DNA of 64,000 nt from assembly GCA_019353055.1 (NCBI GenBank), contig JABAHL010000011.1:21207-85206 (forward strand), read 5' to 3'. The position numbers were made by a program, and so were the translations under genes. The DNA is from Faucicola osloensis_C (GTDB taxonomy: Bacteria; Pseudomonadota; Gammaproteobacteria; Pseudomonadales; Moraxellaceae). The notes under the pieces were generated by a model. The model saw only the letters and a list, made by a program, of their open reading frames with translations, had not been told where the DNA came from and made no database searches. This document shows positions 54,952 through 63,016 of this stretch, in pieces (the first letter of the stretch is position 1; each line of letters starts with the position of its first letter).

Positions 54952-55797
54952 ATGACTAGACTCTCCACTACGATTTGTGCGATGACCTTTCAAGGCAATG
55001 CCAGCAACGGCTTGCAGCAAGATGCATTTTTCTTTGTCGATGATTATTACCAAGAAGCGCTCGGTATCACACCTGTGCGTCAATGTGATGACGCCTTTTG
55101 TGTTGCGGTATCCGATGGTGTCTCACAGTCAGATTTTTCGCAAGTTGCTAGCCTTACAGCGATGAAGACGGTCAAACAACTGTGGCAAACATATCTAGAT
55201 AATCCTAATCAATCTGCTGTTATGGATATTTCAAAAATCTATGAGAAAGTGGCAACCTTACCAAAACGCTTTTATGGGGCATCCGCGACGCTTGCTTTGG
55301 TCTATCGAACGTTTGCAAAGAACAATCAAGCCAATTCATCTGTGGTTATCAAACATATCGGTGATAGTCGTGTCTATCATTTTTCAGCTATGACAAAAAC
55401 ATGGCGATGTATCACTCGTGATCATAATTTGCTGAATCAACTGGTAGATGAAAAAGCCGCAATGGAAAACCGCCAAGCTGATTTTAGCGAATATAACCAA
55501 AACGGTATGGCAAGTCCTATGTATGCGTTAACTGATTGTTTGATTGCTGATAGTGATTTAGACAGCAATCCAATGCCTGCTTTTGAGAATCAAACGTTGG
55601 CGGTGTCATCTGGCGATTGTCTTGTGGTGTGTACCGATGGCGTGCATGATTTGGTATTTTGCAATGAGTGGCAAGGGATTGATAAACATACTGATTTGCA
55701 AGAATGGCTAAAGCGGCTACGTAAACAAATTTATGCCTCTAAAGGGCGTGCGTATGATAACGCAACCGCAATTTTAGTAAGGTTTGATGAGTGTTAA
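54952..55797 (+). CDS. PP2C-type serine/threonine phosphatase
   Basis: 281-residue Mn/Mg-dependent protein phosphatase. Metal and phosphate residues are seen in GLQQDAFFFVDD (D24), FCVAVSDGVSQSDFS (D55, G56), VIKHIGDSRVYHF and LVVCTDGVHDLVF, and the end ...AYDNATAILVRF carries the last acidic-Asn pair. PP2C phosphatases are regular members of Ter operons, where with a kinase and a vWA protein they form a phosphorylation switch. No kinase is visible in this window. Divergent from parA across a 249-bp AT-rich spacer, and weakly provided with a ribosome site. Confidence 0.87.
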   Translation: MTRLSTTICAMTFQGNASNGLQQDAFFFVDDYYQEALGITPVRQCDDAFCVAVSDGVSQSDFSQVASLTAMKTVKQLWQTYLDNPNQSAVMDISKIYEKVATLPKRFYGASATLALVYRTFAKNNQANSSVVIKHIGDSRVYHFSAMTKTWRCITRDHNLLNQLVDEKAAMENRQADFSEYNQNGMASPMYALTDCLIADSDLDSNPMPAFENQTLAVSSGDCLVVCTDGVHDLVFCNEWQGIDKHTDLQEWLKRLRKQIYASKGRAYDNATAILVRFDEC

Positions 55798-55829
55798 AGC
55801 GAAAAGGCGTATGTGAAATGGAAAATAAT

Positions 55830-56395
55830 TAACGAGTATTTGATAGTGATATTTTACAAATCGACAAATACGAACCGTACAAAGTTGCCAATGATAGAAA
55901 TGATGCCACTTTCTTTGTGGTAAGTGATGATATTGATTTGGCGGATTTACAACGCTATCGACAAGAAACGCAAACGGAATGCTTGATTGCGATGAATACA
56001 ACGAATAAAAATTATGACTGCCTAGAACTTGCGGATAACGTCATCTCATGTTCACCAGATGAAGTGCAATTGGTTATGCAAGCATTTCAACGACTACATA
56101 GCGGTAGTGGTATCATTGGTATGAGTTGGGACGAAGTAAAATGGGCAATTTCTAGTAACAAAAATATTGAATTTTTACATGGTGTAGCAGGTGGTGAAAA
56201 TTGCGTGACTTTTGCATGTGAACAGTTTATCTCAAAACTACAGAGACTATCATCCAACTATCCGATAAAGAAGATGATATTGAGCCAGTTATTATAGAAG
56301 ACGATATACCGATGAAAACCACTAATCCAACTCAAAGAGCAGGCAATTCAATTAAATAGTGTCTCAGAAGACAACAGCAAAGGAATAAAAGTGAA
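55830..56395 (+). pseudogene. Decayed copy of the following unknown gene
   Basis: From the codon after a TAA near 55827 the frame reads VFDSDILQIDKYEPYKVAND and goes on with SDDIDLADLQRYRQETQTECLIAMNTTNKNYDCLELADNV, aligning with residues 17-73 of the 265-aa gene at 56435. It has no start of its own; the ATG at 55917 begins inside the alignment. After residue EQFISKLQRLSSNYPIKKM the frame ends at 56297. In the next frame LSDKEDDIEPVIIEDDIPM then PTQRAGNSIK aligns with the C-terminal part YSDEENDIESFTVEQ...TEGTGNSIK of the intact gene and meets TAG at 56357. So: lost start, internal deletion of about 60 codons, frameshift, and stop. Confidence 0.82.
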
Positions 56396-56434
56396 AGTTA
56401 ACTTCTTAAACCATTTAAAAAACGGGAATTTATT

Positions 56435-57232
56435 ATGCTTGAATATTTAGATTTTGCTGCGTTTACTGAAAGAGACAATGGCAAGAAATGGGAACACAAA
56501 TTATATGAGCCTAACAAATTAGCGGATAGTTTCAATCTCATCACCTACTTCATTGCCAATGACGATGTTGATGCCGAACAAGTACAGCAATATCGAGAAG
56601 CTACTGAAACTGCCCTTTTAATTGCTCTAAATACCACTGATAAGCGTTACGATTGCTTAAAAACTGCAGACAACATTATTTATTGTGGCTCAGATGAAAT
56701 AGAGTTGGCAATTTATGGTCTGTCTTTTATGAATGCATATGGTAATTTTATCGGTATAGACTGGTATGACGTGAAAACAGCACTTTCTTACGGAAAAAAT
56801 ATTCAATTTCTGCAGAGTTCCAGGATTGGTGAAAATTGTGTAGGGATTGCTTGCGAGCAATTAACAGAAAAATTTAAGGCTTGCGATTCCAAATATACAT
56901 TAAAAGGTATGATGATTAATATTTTTGCAGATAGTAGTTTTGCTTTTGAAAAACTGGAATTTATTAATAATCAAGTGCAAGAAAATATTGATATCGATGA
57001 GGTTGATATTTTTTATCAAGTTAATTTTTTTGAGGAATTTGATTCTTGGAAACAGGGTGAGCAGGGTTGTTGTATTTGTATGTTCCTAGTTTACTCGGAT
57101 GAAGAAAATGATATTGAATCATTCACTGTAGAACAGAATATGCCAAAGCAATCAACTAAGCCAACTGAAGGGACCGGTAATTCAATTAAAGAATTTCTCA
57201 GACGACAACAGGAAAAGAATAAAAATGAATAA
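56435..57232 (+). CDS. Unknown protein, intact paralogue
   Basis: 265 residues, no signal peptide, no membrane helices, and acidic in the last third (DEENDIES). Blocks shared with the decayed copy upstream: YEPNKLADSFNLITYFIAND, EQVQQYREATETALLIALNTTDKRYDCL, SLIxYGKNIQFLQ-type and ENCVGIACEQL. Family not recognised. It lies after a PP2C phosphatase and overlaps the Sir2 gene by 8 bases (57225-57232), so those two are co-translated. Could be an effector, immunity or regulator protein; the sequence does not decide. Confidence 0.8.
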   Translation: MLEYLDFAAFTERDNGKKWEHKLYEPNKLADSFNLITYFIANDDVDAEQVQQYREATETALLIALNTTDKRYDCLKTADNIIYCGSDEIELAIYGLSFMNAYGNFIGIDWYDVKTALSYGKNIQFLQSSRIGENCVGIACEQLTEKFKACDSKYTLKGMMINIFADSSFAFEKLEFINNQVQENIDIDEVDIFYQVNFFEEFDSWKQGEQGCCICMFLVYSDEENDIESFTVEQNMPKQSTKPTEGTGNSIKEFLRRQQEKNKNE

Positions 57233-57839
57233 TCAAACCAAATTGAAACAGTTTGCCGAACACCTTAAACAGGCTGATGGTTTACTCATCACCGCAGGCG
57301 CAGGGATGGGGGTCGATTCAGGTTTGCCAGACTTTCGTGGCGACAATGGATTTTGGACAGCCTATCCACCGCTTAAGCATCTGGGCAAAAGCTTTGTCGA
57401 TATGGCAACGCCCGAACTGTTCCACACCAATCCAAAATTGGCGTGGGGGTTCTATGGGCTACGCCTTAATGCTTACCGAGCAGTAGAACCCCATCAAGGT
57501 TTCCATATACTCAAACAATGGTCAGATACCTTGCCAAGTCTAATACATGGCTCATTTGTGTTTACCAGTAATGTCGATGGTGAATTTCAAAAAGTTGGAT
57601 TTGAGGATGACCAAGTATTTGAATGTCATGGTTCGATTCATTGGTTGCAGTGTTTGGATAATTGCACGCAAGCTATTTGGTCAGCGGACGATTTCAAGCC
57701 CGTAGTCGATGAAGAATATTGCCAGCTAATTAATGAATTTCCAACCTGTACCCACTGTAGTAGCATGGCTCGTCCTAATATTTTGATGTTTGGCGATTGG
57801 CATTGGCAATCGCAGATGCAAGATGAAAAAGAGCAATAG
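57225..57839 (+). CDS. Sir2-family protein, C-terminally truncated
   Basis: NAD-dependent sirtuin-fold protein of only 204 residues. It has the NAD motif LITAGAGMGVDSGLPDFRGDNG (G25-G39), FTSNVDGEFQKVGF, the catalytic histidine in VFECHGSIHW (H135), and zinc-like cysteines C143, C147, C175, C178. It then ends at RPNILMFGDWHWQSQMQDEKEQ. Complete relatives continue about 60-70 residues, forming the last NAD-binding strands, so it is probably inactive or a recent truncation. After the TAG the DNA reads TTTAATGTT then GCTAAATAAAGTG, resembling a decayed continuation. Starts inside the previous gene. Confidence 0.82.
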   Translation: MNNQTKLKQFAEHLKQADGLLITAGAGMGVDSGLPDFRGDNGFWTAYPPLKHLGKSFVDMATPELFHTNPKLAWGFYGLRLNAYRAVEPHQGFHILKQWSDTLPSLIHGSFVFTSNVDGEFQKVGFEDDQVFECHGSIHWLQCLDNCTQAIWSADDFKPVVDEEYCQLINEFPTCTHCSSMARPNILMFGDWHWQSQMQDEKEQ

Positions 57840-57938
57840 TTTAATGTTGCTAAATAAAGTGATAGAATCAAACTAGAATTTTGTTTAAAGCTGAAATTTT
57901 TTTTTAATGCTTAATATTCTTTAACTTAGGAGATCATA

Positions 57939-58652
57939 ATGGATAAAAATTGGCTTTTAGATTTTTCTGGTTGTGATGGTGGTACGATTGGTTCACCTGA
58001 AAAGCAATCAATTTGGGTATGTGGTATAGAATGGGGTGGCGGAACAGATACTGAAGGATTAAAAAATTACATTAATCAACAATGGAACGGTTCACCTGAT
58101 TTTGGTTATGAAAAGATAGAAGATTTAGATTTTTATCCTTATAACCGTATAGTTTATAAGTTATTAGGTGTTATGCAAGGATACCCAATTGATAGTTATA
58201 GAGAATTTGCACAAAAGGAACAGCCTTTTGTGGAAAATAGCCACTCATCTTATTTTAAAATGAATTTATATCCAATAGCTTTTATCGACACAGACCATGC
58301 CAATTGGGAAAAAGATTTTTCGGAAATAACAGAGTTTGAAGATAAGCAGCAGTACATAGAATGGTGTCACGAAAATCGTTTCCCAGTAATGAAACAATGG
58401 GTTCAGAATTACGGCCCCAAACTTATTATTTGCTTCGGTAAGACTTATAAATATGAATTTGACCTTGCATTTTCTGATAATTACCAAGAATTTACTAACG
58501 AAGCTATTGGAGACCTAGTTTTACAATGGAAAAAAAATGATAACGGTACAATCATTGCAATTTTACCTTTTCCAAACGCAGTTAATAAAGGATTGAAAAG
58601 CCATTCAGATATTGAAGCAATGGGTAAAAGATTAGCTCAATTTATCGAATAA
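57939..58652 (+). CDS. Unknown protein, possibly uracil-DNA-glycosylase-like fold
   Basis: 237 residues, soluble. IWVCGIEWGGGTDTEGL near the start, YPIAFIDTDHANWEKDF in the middle, PKLIICFGKTYKYEF and ILPFPNAVNKGLKSHSDI at the end recall the layout of UDG-superfamily proteins: a first G-x-(E/D)-x-G loop, a strand ending in CFGK, and a last P-x-P-N loop in the place of HPS. Catalytic activity is not assured since the typical histidine is absent. AGGAG lies 8 bases before the ATG. Base composition is more AT-rich than the core genes. The fold is a hypothesis. Confidence 0.6.
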   Translation: MDKNWLLDFSGCDGGTIGSPEKQSIWVCGIEWGGGTDTEGLKNYINQQWNGSPDFGYEKIEDLDFYPYNRIVYKLLGVMQGYPIDSYREFAQKEQPFVENSHSSYFKMNLYPIAFIDTDHANWEKDFSEITEFEDKQQYIEWCHENRFPVMKQWVQNYGPKLIICFGKTYKYEFDLAFSDNYQEFTNEAIGDLVLQWKKNDNGTIIAILPFPNAVNKGLKSHSDIEAMGKRLAQFIE

Positions 58653-58676
58653 TTTTAAAGCTTTTAAGAAATAATT

Positions 58677-58760
58677 GTGCCTAAAACCTACGCCATTGGC
58701 GACATCCATGCCTGCAACCAACAGCTCATCGCTTTTTATCTTAGAAGGCAAATAAAATGA
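58677..58760 (+). pseudogene. 5' fragment of a metallophosphatase gene
   Basis: GTG at 58677 opens 27 codons VPKTYAIGDIHACNQQLIAFYLRRQIK. YAIGDIHxCxxQL is the N-terminal signature of PPP/ApaH-like metallophosphatases (usually GDIHG). After the first 19 residues it leaves the family and stops at 58760, overlapping the WYL gene. A truncated remnant. Confidence 0.7.
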
Positions 58761-59836
58761 ATATCATGGAAAAAACCCGTGGCGAGCGCCTAATTCTGCT
58801 ATATCAAAATTTACCCAAAGGCGAAAAAAATGCCAAAACGCTAAGCGAGCTTTTAACCATTTTTAACCCCACAGGCGAAAAAACACAGAGCCGTGCCAAA
58901 CTGCTAGAAAAAGACTTAATTTCTTTGTATTTACTGTTTGGCGATAACTCAATTTGCCGCATTCCAAAATGGGAAGAAGGTTCAATCGCAGGTAAAACCC
59001 CAAAATACTACCTTCACCCCAACTTTACCCTAGATAGCTATGACAATGAAAACCTATTTTTTTGGGAAATGCTTGATAAATTCACAGCCAATTACTTACC
59101 TAAAAATATTCATAATACATTAACTGCCAAAATCGCCAACGTCAAAAATCATCAAAATCTGCAATATCAAATTAGTCAGCTTGGGCAATGGAAAAACCAC
59201 CTATTTACGATACCAAGTTTATTGCAAGCGCCTAAATATGACGAACATATTCTAAAAACCATTCATCAAGCGATCATCGATGGTAAAAGAGTAAAAATAA
59301 ATTATCTAGCAAAATGGGCAAATGAGCCTGTTACGCGGTGGGTTTATCCCAGAGGATTGATATTTATCGATAATATGATTTACCTAACTGCTTTTTACAA
59401 AGTAGAGGAGAGTATATCAACCCCTGAAAAAGTCTACTTAGATGCCAATCGAAATTACGCCATCATACGCATCCAATCCGTACAGATTTTAGAAGAGCCA
59501 ATACCCAATTGGGTGAATGATTTAAGTTTGGAAGAATTAAGTCGAAAGGGCATGCTTGAAACCCATTTAACGCAACGAGGAAAGCCAATTATATTAAGGC
59601 TTAAAATTAATCATATTGCTGCCCAACATCTGACAGAGCGACCACTGTCAAACGATCAGACGTTAGAAAAGCTAGATGAAAAAAACTTGTTACTTACAGC
59701 GACCGTGATGAATACCGTAAGGCTTGAAGATTGGCTAATCAGTATGTCGCATATGTCAGAAGTGCTTGAGCCTGTTAAGCTTAGAGAAATGATTATTGAC
59801 AGATTAACGCATGGATTGAATCAATACACCAAATAA
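58757..59836 (+). CDS. WYL-domain transcriptional regulator
   Basis: 359 residues. The N-terminal part (KTRGERLILLYQNLPKGEKNAKTLSELL, with SRAKLLEKDLISL) is a winged-helix-like DNA-binding region. The middle to C-terminal part holds a WYL domain: KRVKINYLAKWANEPVTRWVYPRGLIFIDNMIYLTAF, followed by YAIIRIQSVQILEE and the C-terminal WCX-like segment RLEDWLISMSHMSEVLEP. WYL proteins commonly regulate phage-defence and stress islands, responding to nucleic acid ligands. AAGG lies 9 bases before the ATG; a second ATG at 58766 is possible. Probably the regulator of this island. Confidence 0.87.
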   Translation: MNIMEKTRGERLILLYQNLPKGEKNAKTLSELLTIFNPTGEKTQSRAKLLEKDLISLYLLFGDNSICRIPKWEEGSIAGKTPKYYLHPNFTLDSYDNENLFFWEMLDKFTANYLPKNIHNTLTAKIANVKNHQNLQYQISQLGQWKNHLFTIPSLLQAPKYDEHILKTIHQAIIDGKRVKINYLAKWANEPVTRWVYPRGLIFIDNMIYLTAFYKVEESISTPEKVYLDANRNYAIIRIQSVQILEEPIPNWVNDLSLEELSRKGMLETHLTQRGKPIILRLKINHIAAQHLTERPLSNDQTLEKLDEKNLLLTATVMNTVRLEDWLISMSHMSEVLEPVKLREMIIDRLTHGLNQYTK

Positions 59837-60380
59837 AATTATCAACTAGTAGTTTTAGATTAAAATTAAAATAATTTCAAATTAGTGATAATTAAAAACC
59901 AAATTAGAACTAAATTACCGTTAATTCTCTAGGTTTAACATGCTTTTTTACGTCATTTATAAGTATCATCCATAACTACTCAATTTAATCGTAAAGCCAA
60001 CAAAATATTGGCGAAAAAGCTGCTATTCCTAAAGCAATATACTTGATCGATGAACTATATGTAGCATAAATATCTCATCAATATTAGGTCAAAAGTTTTA
60101 CTTATAAACCATGGGGTAGGGGAGAATTGTGAATTATTTTTAAAAAATCGCCAATATTTGGTAAAATAGTCGTGGCAAAAAATAGCTCATTTAACGTGAC
60201 AAATATCAGAGTTTGAAGAAATAAACCGATATTAAATGACTCTAAAATACATCGTAAAAAAATCCCTGTAACCATTGTAGTTTCAGGGATTTTACCTTAA
60301 AGTCATTTAAGGTCATTAGGTGTAATTTTCGCGCCGAAAATTTGTCAAGGTCGGGTTTTTTTAACCCACATCTAAATCTT
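59837..60380. other. Spacer between WYL gene and TerD-trypsin gene
   Basis: 544 bp, AT-rich, between convergent genes. Contains an AATTAGAACTAAATT site (59902-59916) and a hairpin-type terminator near 60258-60293. No gene recognised. Confidence 0.55.
60258..60293. terminator. Bidirectional hairpin terminator
   Basis: AAAATCCCTG (60259-60268) pairs with CAGGGATTTT (60284-60293); A-rich left side and T-rich right side suit both converging transcripts. Confidence 0.75.
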
Positions 60381-61571
60381 TCATACCCCGCAGCCAACTA
60401 ACCATAAAGCAGATTTACTCTGTTTGGAAATCTGAGGCGTGGATAGGGGTGTTTGGCTAATATCATGGGTAAGCTCGCTCACATTAAGACCGCAACTGGT
60501 TAAAAGAGCGGATAATAATTGATATTTGACGGCATAATTCATGTTTTGGGTATTGGCAATGGTATGGGTAACCATACCGACGACCTCGCCTGTGGGAAGC
60601 AGAAGCGGACTGCCACTTGAGCCAGGCTGAATTGGCGCAGTAAACTGCATAAAACGAATATCATTGCCAATGCCTTGTAGCCCTGCGATATTGCCTTGGG
60701 TGACTTGTAATTGACTACCAAGACCTGTTAGCGGAAAACCAAGCGTGGTAATCTGCTCACCCAGCAAATCATAGCCACGTTCTCGTATTGCTAGATAACT
60801 TGGTAAAGGCTGATTGACTTTAAGTAACGCTGTATCACTACCTTCATCTGCCAGCACCACTTGGCATTCCATATCGGGATAGCCTTGTTGACGCAGTGCG
60901 ATTTGGTTTGCCCCGTCCACCACATGCTCACAAGTCAGTAAATGATAGGGATCAATCGCAAAAGCCGTCCCAGTCCAAGTGTCACCTGCCTGAGGGCGAG
61001 GACATCTGTTGTCTGGTATGGCGTGCAAAACGTTGCCTGTCGTCATGTTGTTAGGGTAACGGGCGTCAAGGCTGATTTGTAAACGTTCGGCAAAACTGGC
61101 TAGACTTTGACTAGATGTTTCCGCGAGTGCTCGGCATTTATATTGCCCATTACGCTGGTAGATCTCCAGTACAATACTGGCTTTGATATGGCGCTCTGGG
61201 GTATGAAACGTATAATCAATGTCATTGCTCACTTTAATGCTTATATCATTGACTTCCACCGCAGGCGCAATCACACTAGCGTCTTGGTAAGCATACACGA
61301 TCAGTTGCAGATACTGGGTTTGATTTTGGGAAAACACACGGGCTAAGTCTAATGTCCAAACATGGCTTTTCTCACTCTCGACTGTCAGCGCTGCCCAATC
61401 TTTGCTTTCATGCAGATAAGCAGGGCTGGTAGTTGCTCGGCGACTTGCATCCATCGCTATCCAAACGCAGCCCATCTCAACCCCAAAACGACTGGCATTT
61501 TGGCTGGTTACTGTCACTTGGCAAGGCGTGTGGGGGATAGGCGTGTTTGCCCCAGGTACCAACGTTGGCAT
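60381..61571 (-). CDS. TerD domain - trypsin-like serine protease fusion
   Basis: 396 residues, no signal peptide, so cytoplasmic. The N-terminal TerD-type domain (about 1-165: VPGANTPI, GVEMGCVWIAMDASR, WTLDLARVF, LEIYQRNGQYKCRALAE) lacks the acidic calcium loop. It is followed by a chymotrypsin-fold protease: GTAFAIDPYHLLTCEHVV (H216), DEGSDTALLKV (D246) and APIQPGSSGSPLLLPTGEVVG (S319), so the full triad is present. GFPLTGLGSQLQVTQGNIAGL matches HtrA-like proteases without PDZ. AAGGAAACACA precedes the ATG. Downstream of terZ by 83 bp, likely co-transcribed. It may cleave a Ter complex partner on a signal. Confidence 0.9.
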   Translation of the reverse strand: MPTLVPGANTPIPHTPCQVTVTSQNASRFGVEMGCVWIAMDASRRATTSPAYLHESKDWAALTVESEKSHVWTLDLARVFSQNQTQYLQLIVYAYQDASVIAPAVEVNDISIKVSNDIDYTFHTPERHIKASIVLEIYQRNGQYKCRALAETSSQSLASFAERLQISLDARYPNNMTTGNVLHAIPDNRCPRPQAGDTWTGTAFAIDPYHLLTCEHVVDGANQIALRQQGYPDMECQVVLADEGSDTALLKVNQPLPSYLAIRERGYDLLGEQITTLGFPLTGLGSQLQVTQGNIAGLQGIGNDIRFMQFTAPIQPGSSGSPLLLPTGEVVGMVTHTIANTQNMNYAVKYQLLSALLTSCGLNVSELTHDISQTPLSTPQISKQSKSALWLVGCGV

Positions 61572-61654
61572 TGTGTTTCCTTATTTTTTTTATTATCCTA
61601 ATAAAAAAATACCCCATTGACAGCAAATAGGGTATTGTTATCTACAATTTAAAT

Positions 61655-62257
61655 TTAGGCATGTGGTGTAATGGCAGGCATCAAATCATGAAAGGTATGG
61701 CCACTGGCAATTTCACCAATGGCATGCATTTTCCATTCACCATTGTGGCGATAAATCTTTGCCAAAATCAGCGCGGTATGACTGCCTTGGGCTGATAAGT
61801 TATAGCGAGCCACTTCGCTATTGTTGCCGGCATTAACGATACGACAAAACGCATTGGCAACTTTCTCAAACGTTTGACCCGTAAAGCTATTTACGGTAAA
61901 TACCAGTGACTGTACATGAGCAGGGATACGAGATAAATCGACATTGATGACTTCATCATCGCCATCCCCTGCGCCTGTGCGGTTGTCGCCTGTATGAACG
62001 ATACTACCGTCCTTTGACTGCAGTTGACCAAACCAAATTGCATCGATGGGCTGTTTGCTCGCGTCAAACATAATGCAAGAGGCATCCAAATCGATACTAT
62101 CATTACTACCGCCGCCACCAAATAGACTGCCCAAAAAGCCACCGGATTTTGGGGTGGAGGCAACATCCCACCCTAGACCCATTTTGATACGAGTCAGTGC
62201 CGTGCCTGCTTCTTTATCGAGTGAAATTTTTTGTCCTTTTTGTAGACTAACCGCCAT
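61655..62257 (-). CDS. terZ: TerZ-type TerD-family protein
   Basis: 200 residues of the TerD calcium-binding fold. It starts VSLQKGQKISLDKEAGTALTRIKMGLGWD, has a glycine-rich insert FLGSLFGGGGSNDS, the calcium loop HTGDNRTGAGDGDDEVINVDL and FTVNSFTGQTFEKVANAFCRIV, then ARYNLSAQGSHTALILAKIYRHNGEWKMHAIGE. NSFTGQTF, the YNLSAQGxHTA block and the ending HDLMP point to TerZ rather than TerD or TerE. Cytoplasmic. AAGGATATAAAG precedes the ATG. 67 bp after terD. Confidence 0.93.
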   Translation of the reverse strand: MAVSLQKGQKISLDKEAGTALTRIKMGLGWDVASTPKSGGFLGSLFGGGGSNDSIDLDASCIMFDASKQPIDAIWFGQLQSKDGSIVHTGDNRTGAGDGDDEVINVDLSRIPAHVQSLVFTVNSFTGQTFEKVANAFCRIVNAGNNSEVARYNLSAQGSHTALILAKIYRHNGEWKMHAIGEIASGHTFHDLMPAITPHA

Positions 62258-62324
62258 CTTTATATCCTTTATTTAATGAGTTTTTATCATTATTTTAATG
62301 GTAAATTGCTGCTTGAAATCCGAT

Positions 62325-62903
62325 TTAGCCGATATTTACGCCATATTGTTGGCACATAGCTGCTAAGCCACCTGCATAGCCTTGGCCCACCGCACGAAAT
62401 TTCCATTCGCCATTGTGTTTATAGACTTCGCCAAACACCATCGCAGTTTCGATGGAATAGTCTTCTGCTAAGTCAAACCGTACTACCTCTGCCCCTGTTT
62501 CTTCATTGACTACACGAATGAAGGCATTGGATACTTGACCAAAGTTTTGATTACGGGCTTGGGCATCGTGGATGGTCACAGTGACAGCAATCTTTTCAAT
62601 ATCGGCTGGTACTTGTGACAGGTTAACTTTAATCACTTCGTCATCACCGTCACCTGCGCCTGAACGGTTGTCCCCGGTATGTTCAACTGCACCGTTGTCA
62701 GATTTTAGTTGGTTATAAAAAATAAAGTCATGGTCGCCGCGAACTTTGCCCGTATTATTAAGCAAAAATACGCTGGCATCTAAGTCAAATTCTGCCCCTG
62801 ATGTGGCACGCTCATCCCAACCTAGACCAATTAATAACCGTGTTAGGGTAGGATCTGTTTTTGACAGGGATAAGTTACCGCCTTTATTGAGTGAAATGGC
62901 CAT
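62325..62903 (-). CDS. terD: TerD-family tellurium resistance protein
   Basis: 192 residues, nearly canonical TerD: ISLNKGGNLSLSKTDPTLTRLLIGLGWDER, FDLDASVFLLNNTGKVRGDHDFIFYNQL, calcium loop HTGDNRSGAGDGDDEVIKVNLSQVP, VTVTIHDAQARNQNFGQVSNAFIR and YKHNGEWKFRAVGQGYAGGLAA. TerD proteins bind calcium and associate with the membrane protein TerC in the tellurite/stress response. AGGAGAGCCAA precedes the ATG. terC, terA and terB are not in this window and may lie beyond the IS to the right. Confidence 0.95.
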   Translation of the reverse strand: MAISLNKGGNLSLSKTDPTLTRLLIGLGWDERATSGAEFDLDASVFLLNNTGKVRGDHDFIFYNQLKSDNGAVEHTGDNRSGAGDGDDEVIKVNLSQVPADIEKIAVTVTIHDAQARNQNFGQVSNAFIRVVNEETGAEVVRFDLAEDYSIETAMVFGEVYKHNGEWKFRAVGQGYAGGLAAMCQQYGVNIG

Positions 62904-63016
62904 TTGGCTCTCCTATACTATAGTATGTATTATCCAAATTTATTTGATAATGTTTTTCTCTATCAAATTAAACAATTATCTGTATAAAGTCAAAGTTCTA
63001 TTCGTTGTTTAGATTT

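Noticed and set aside
55774..56001. 75-codon minus-strand frame at the end of the PP2C gene
   Set aside because: Antisense to the decayed copy whose plus-strand translation aligns with the downstream gene.
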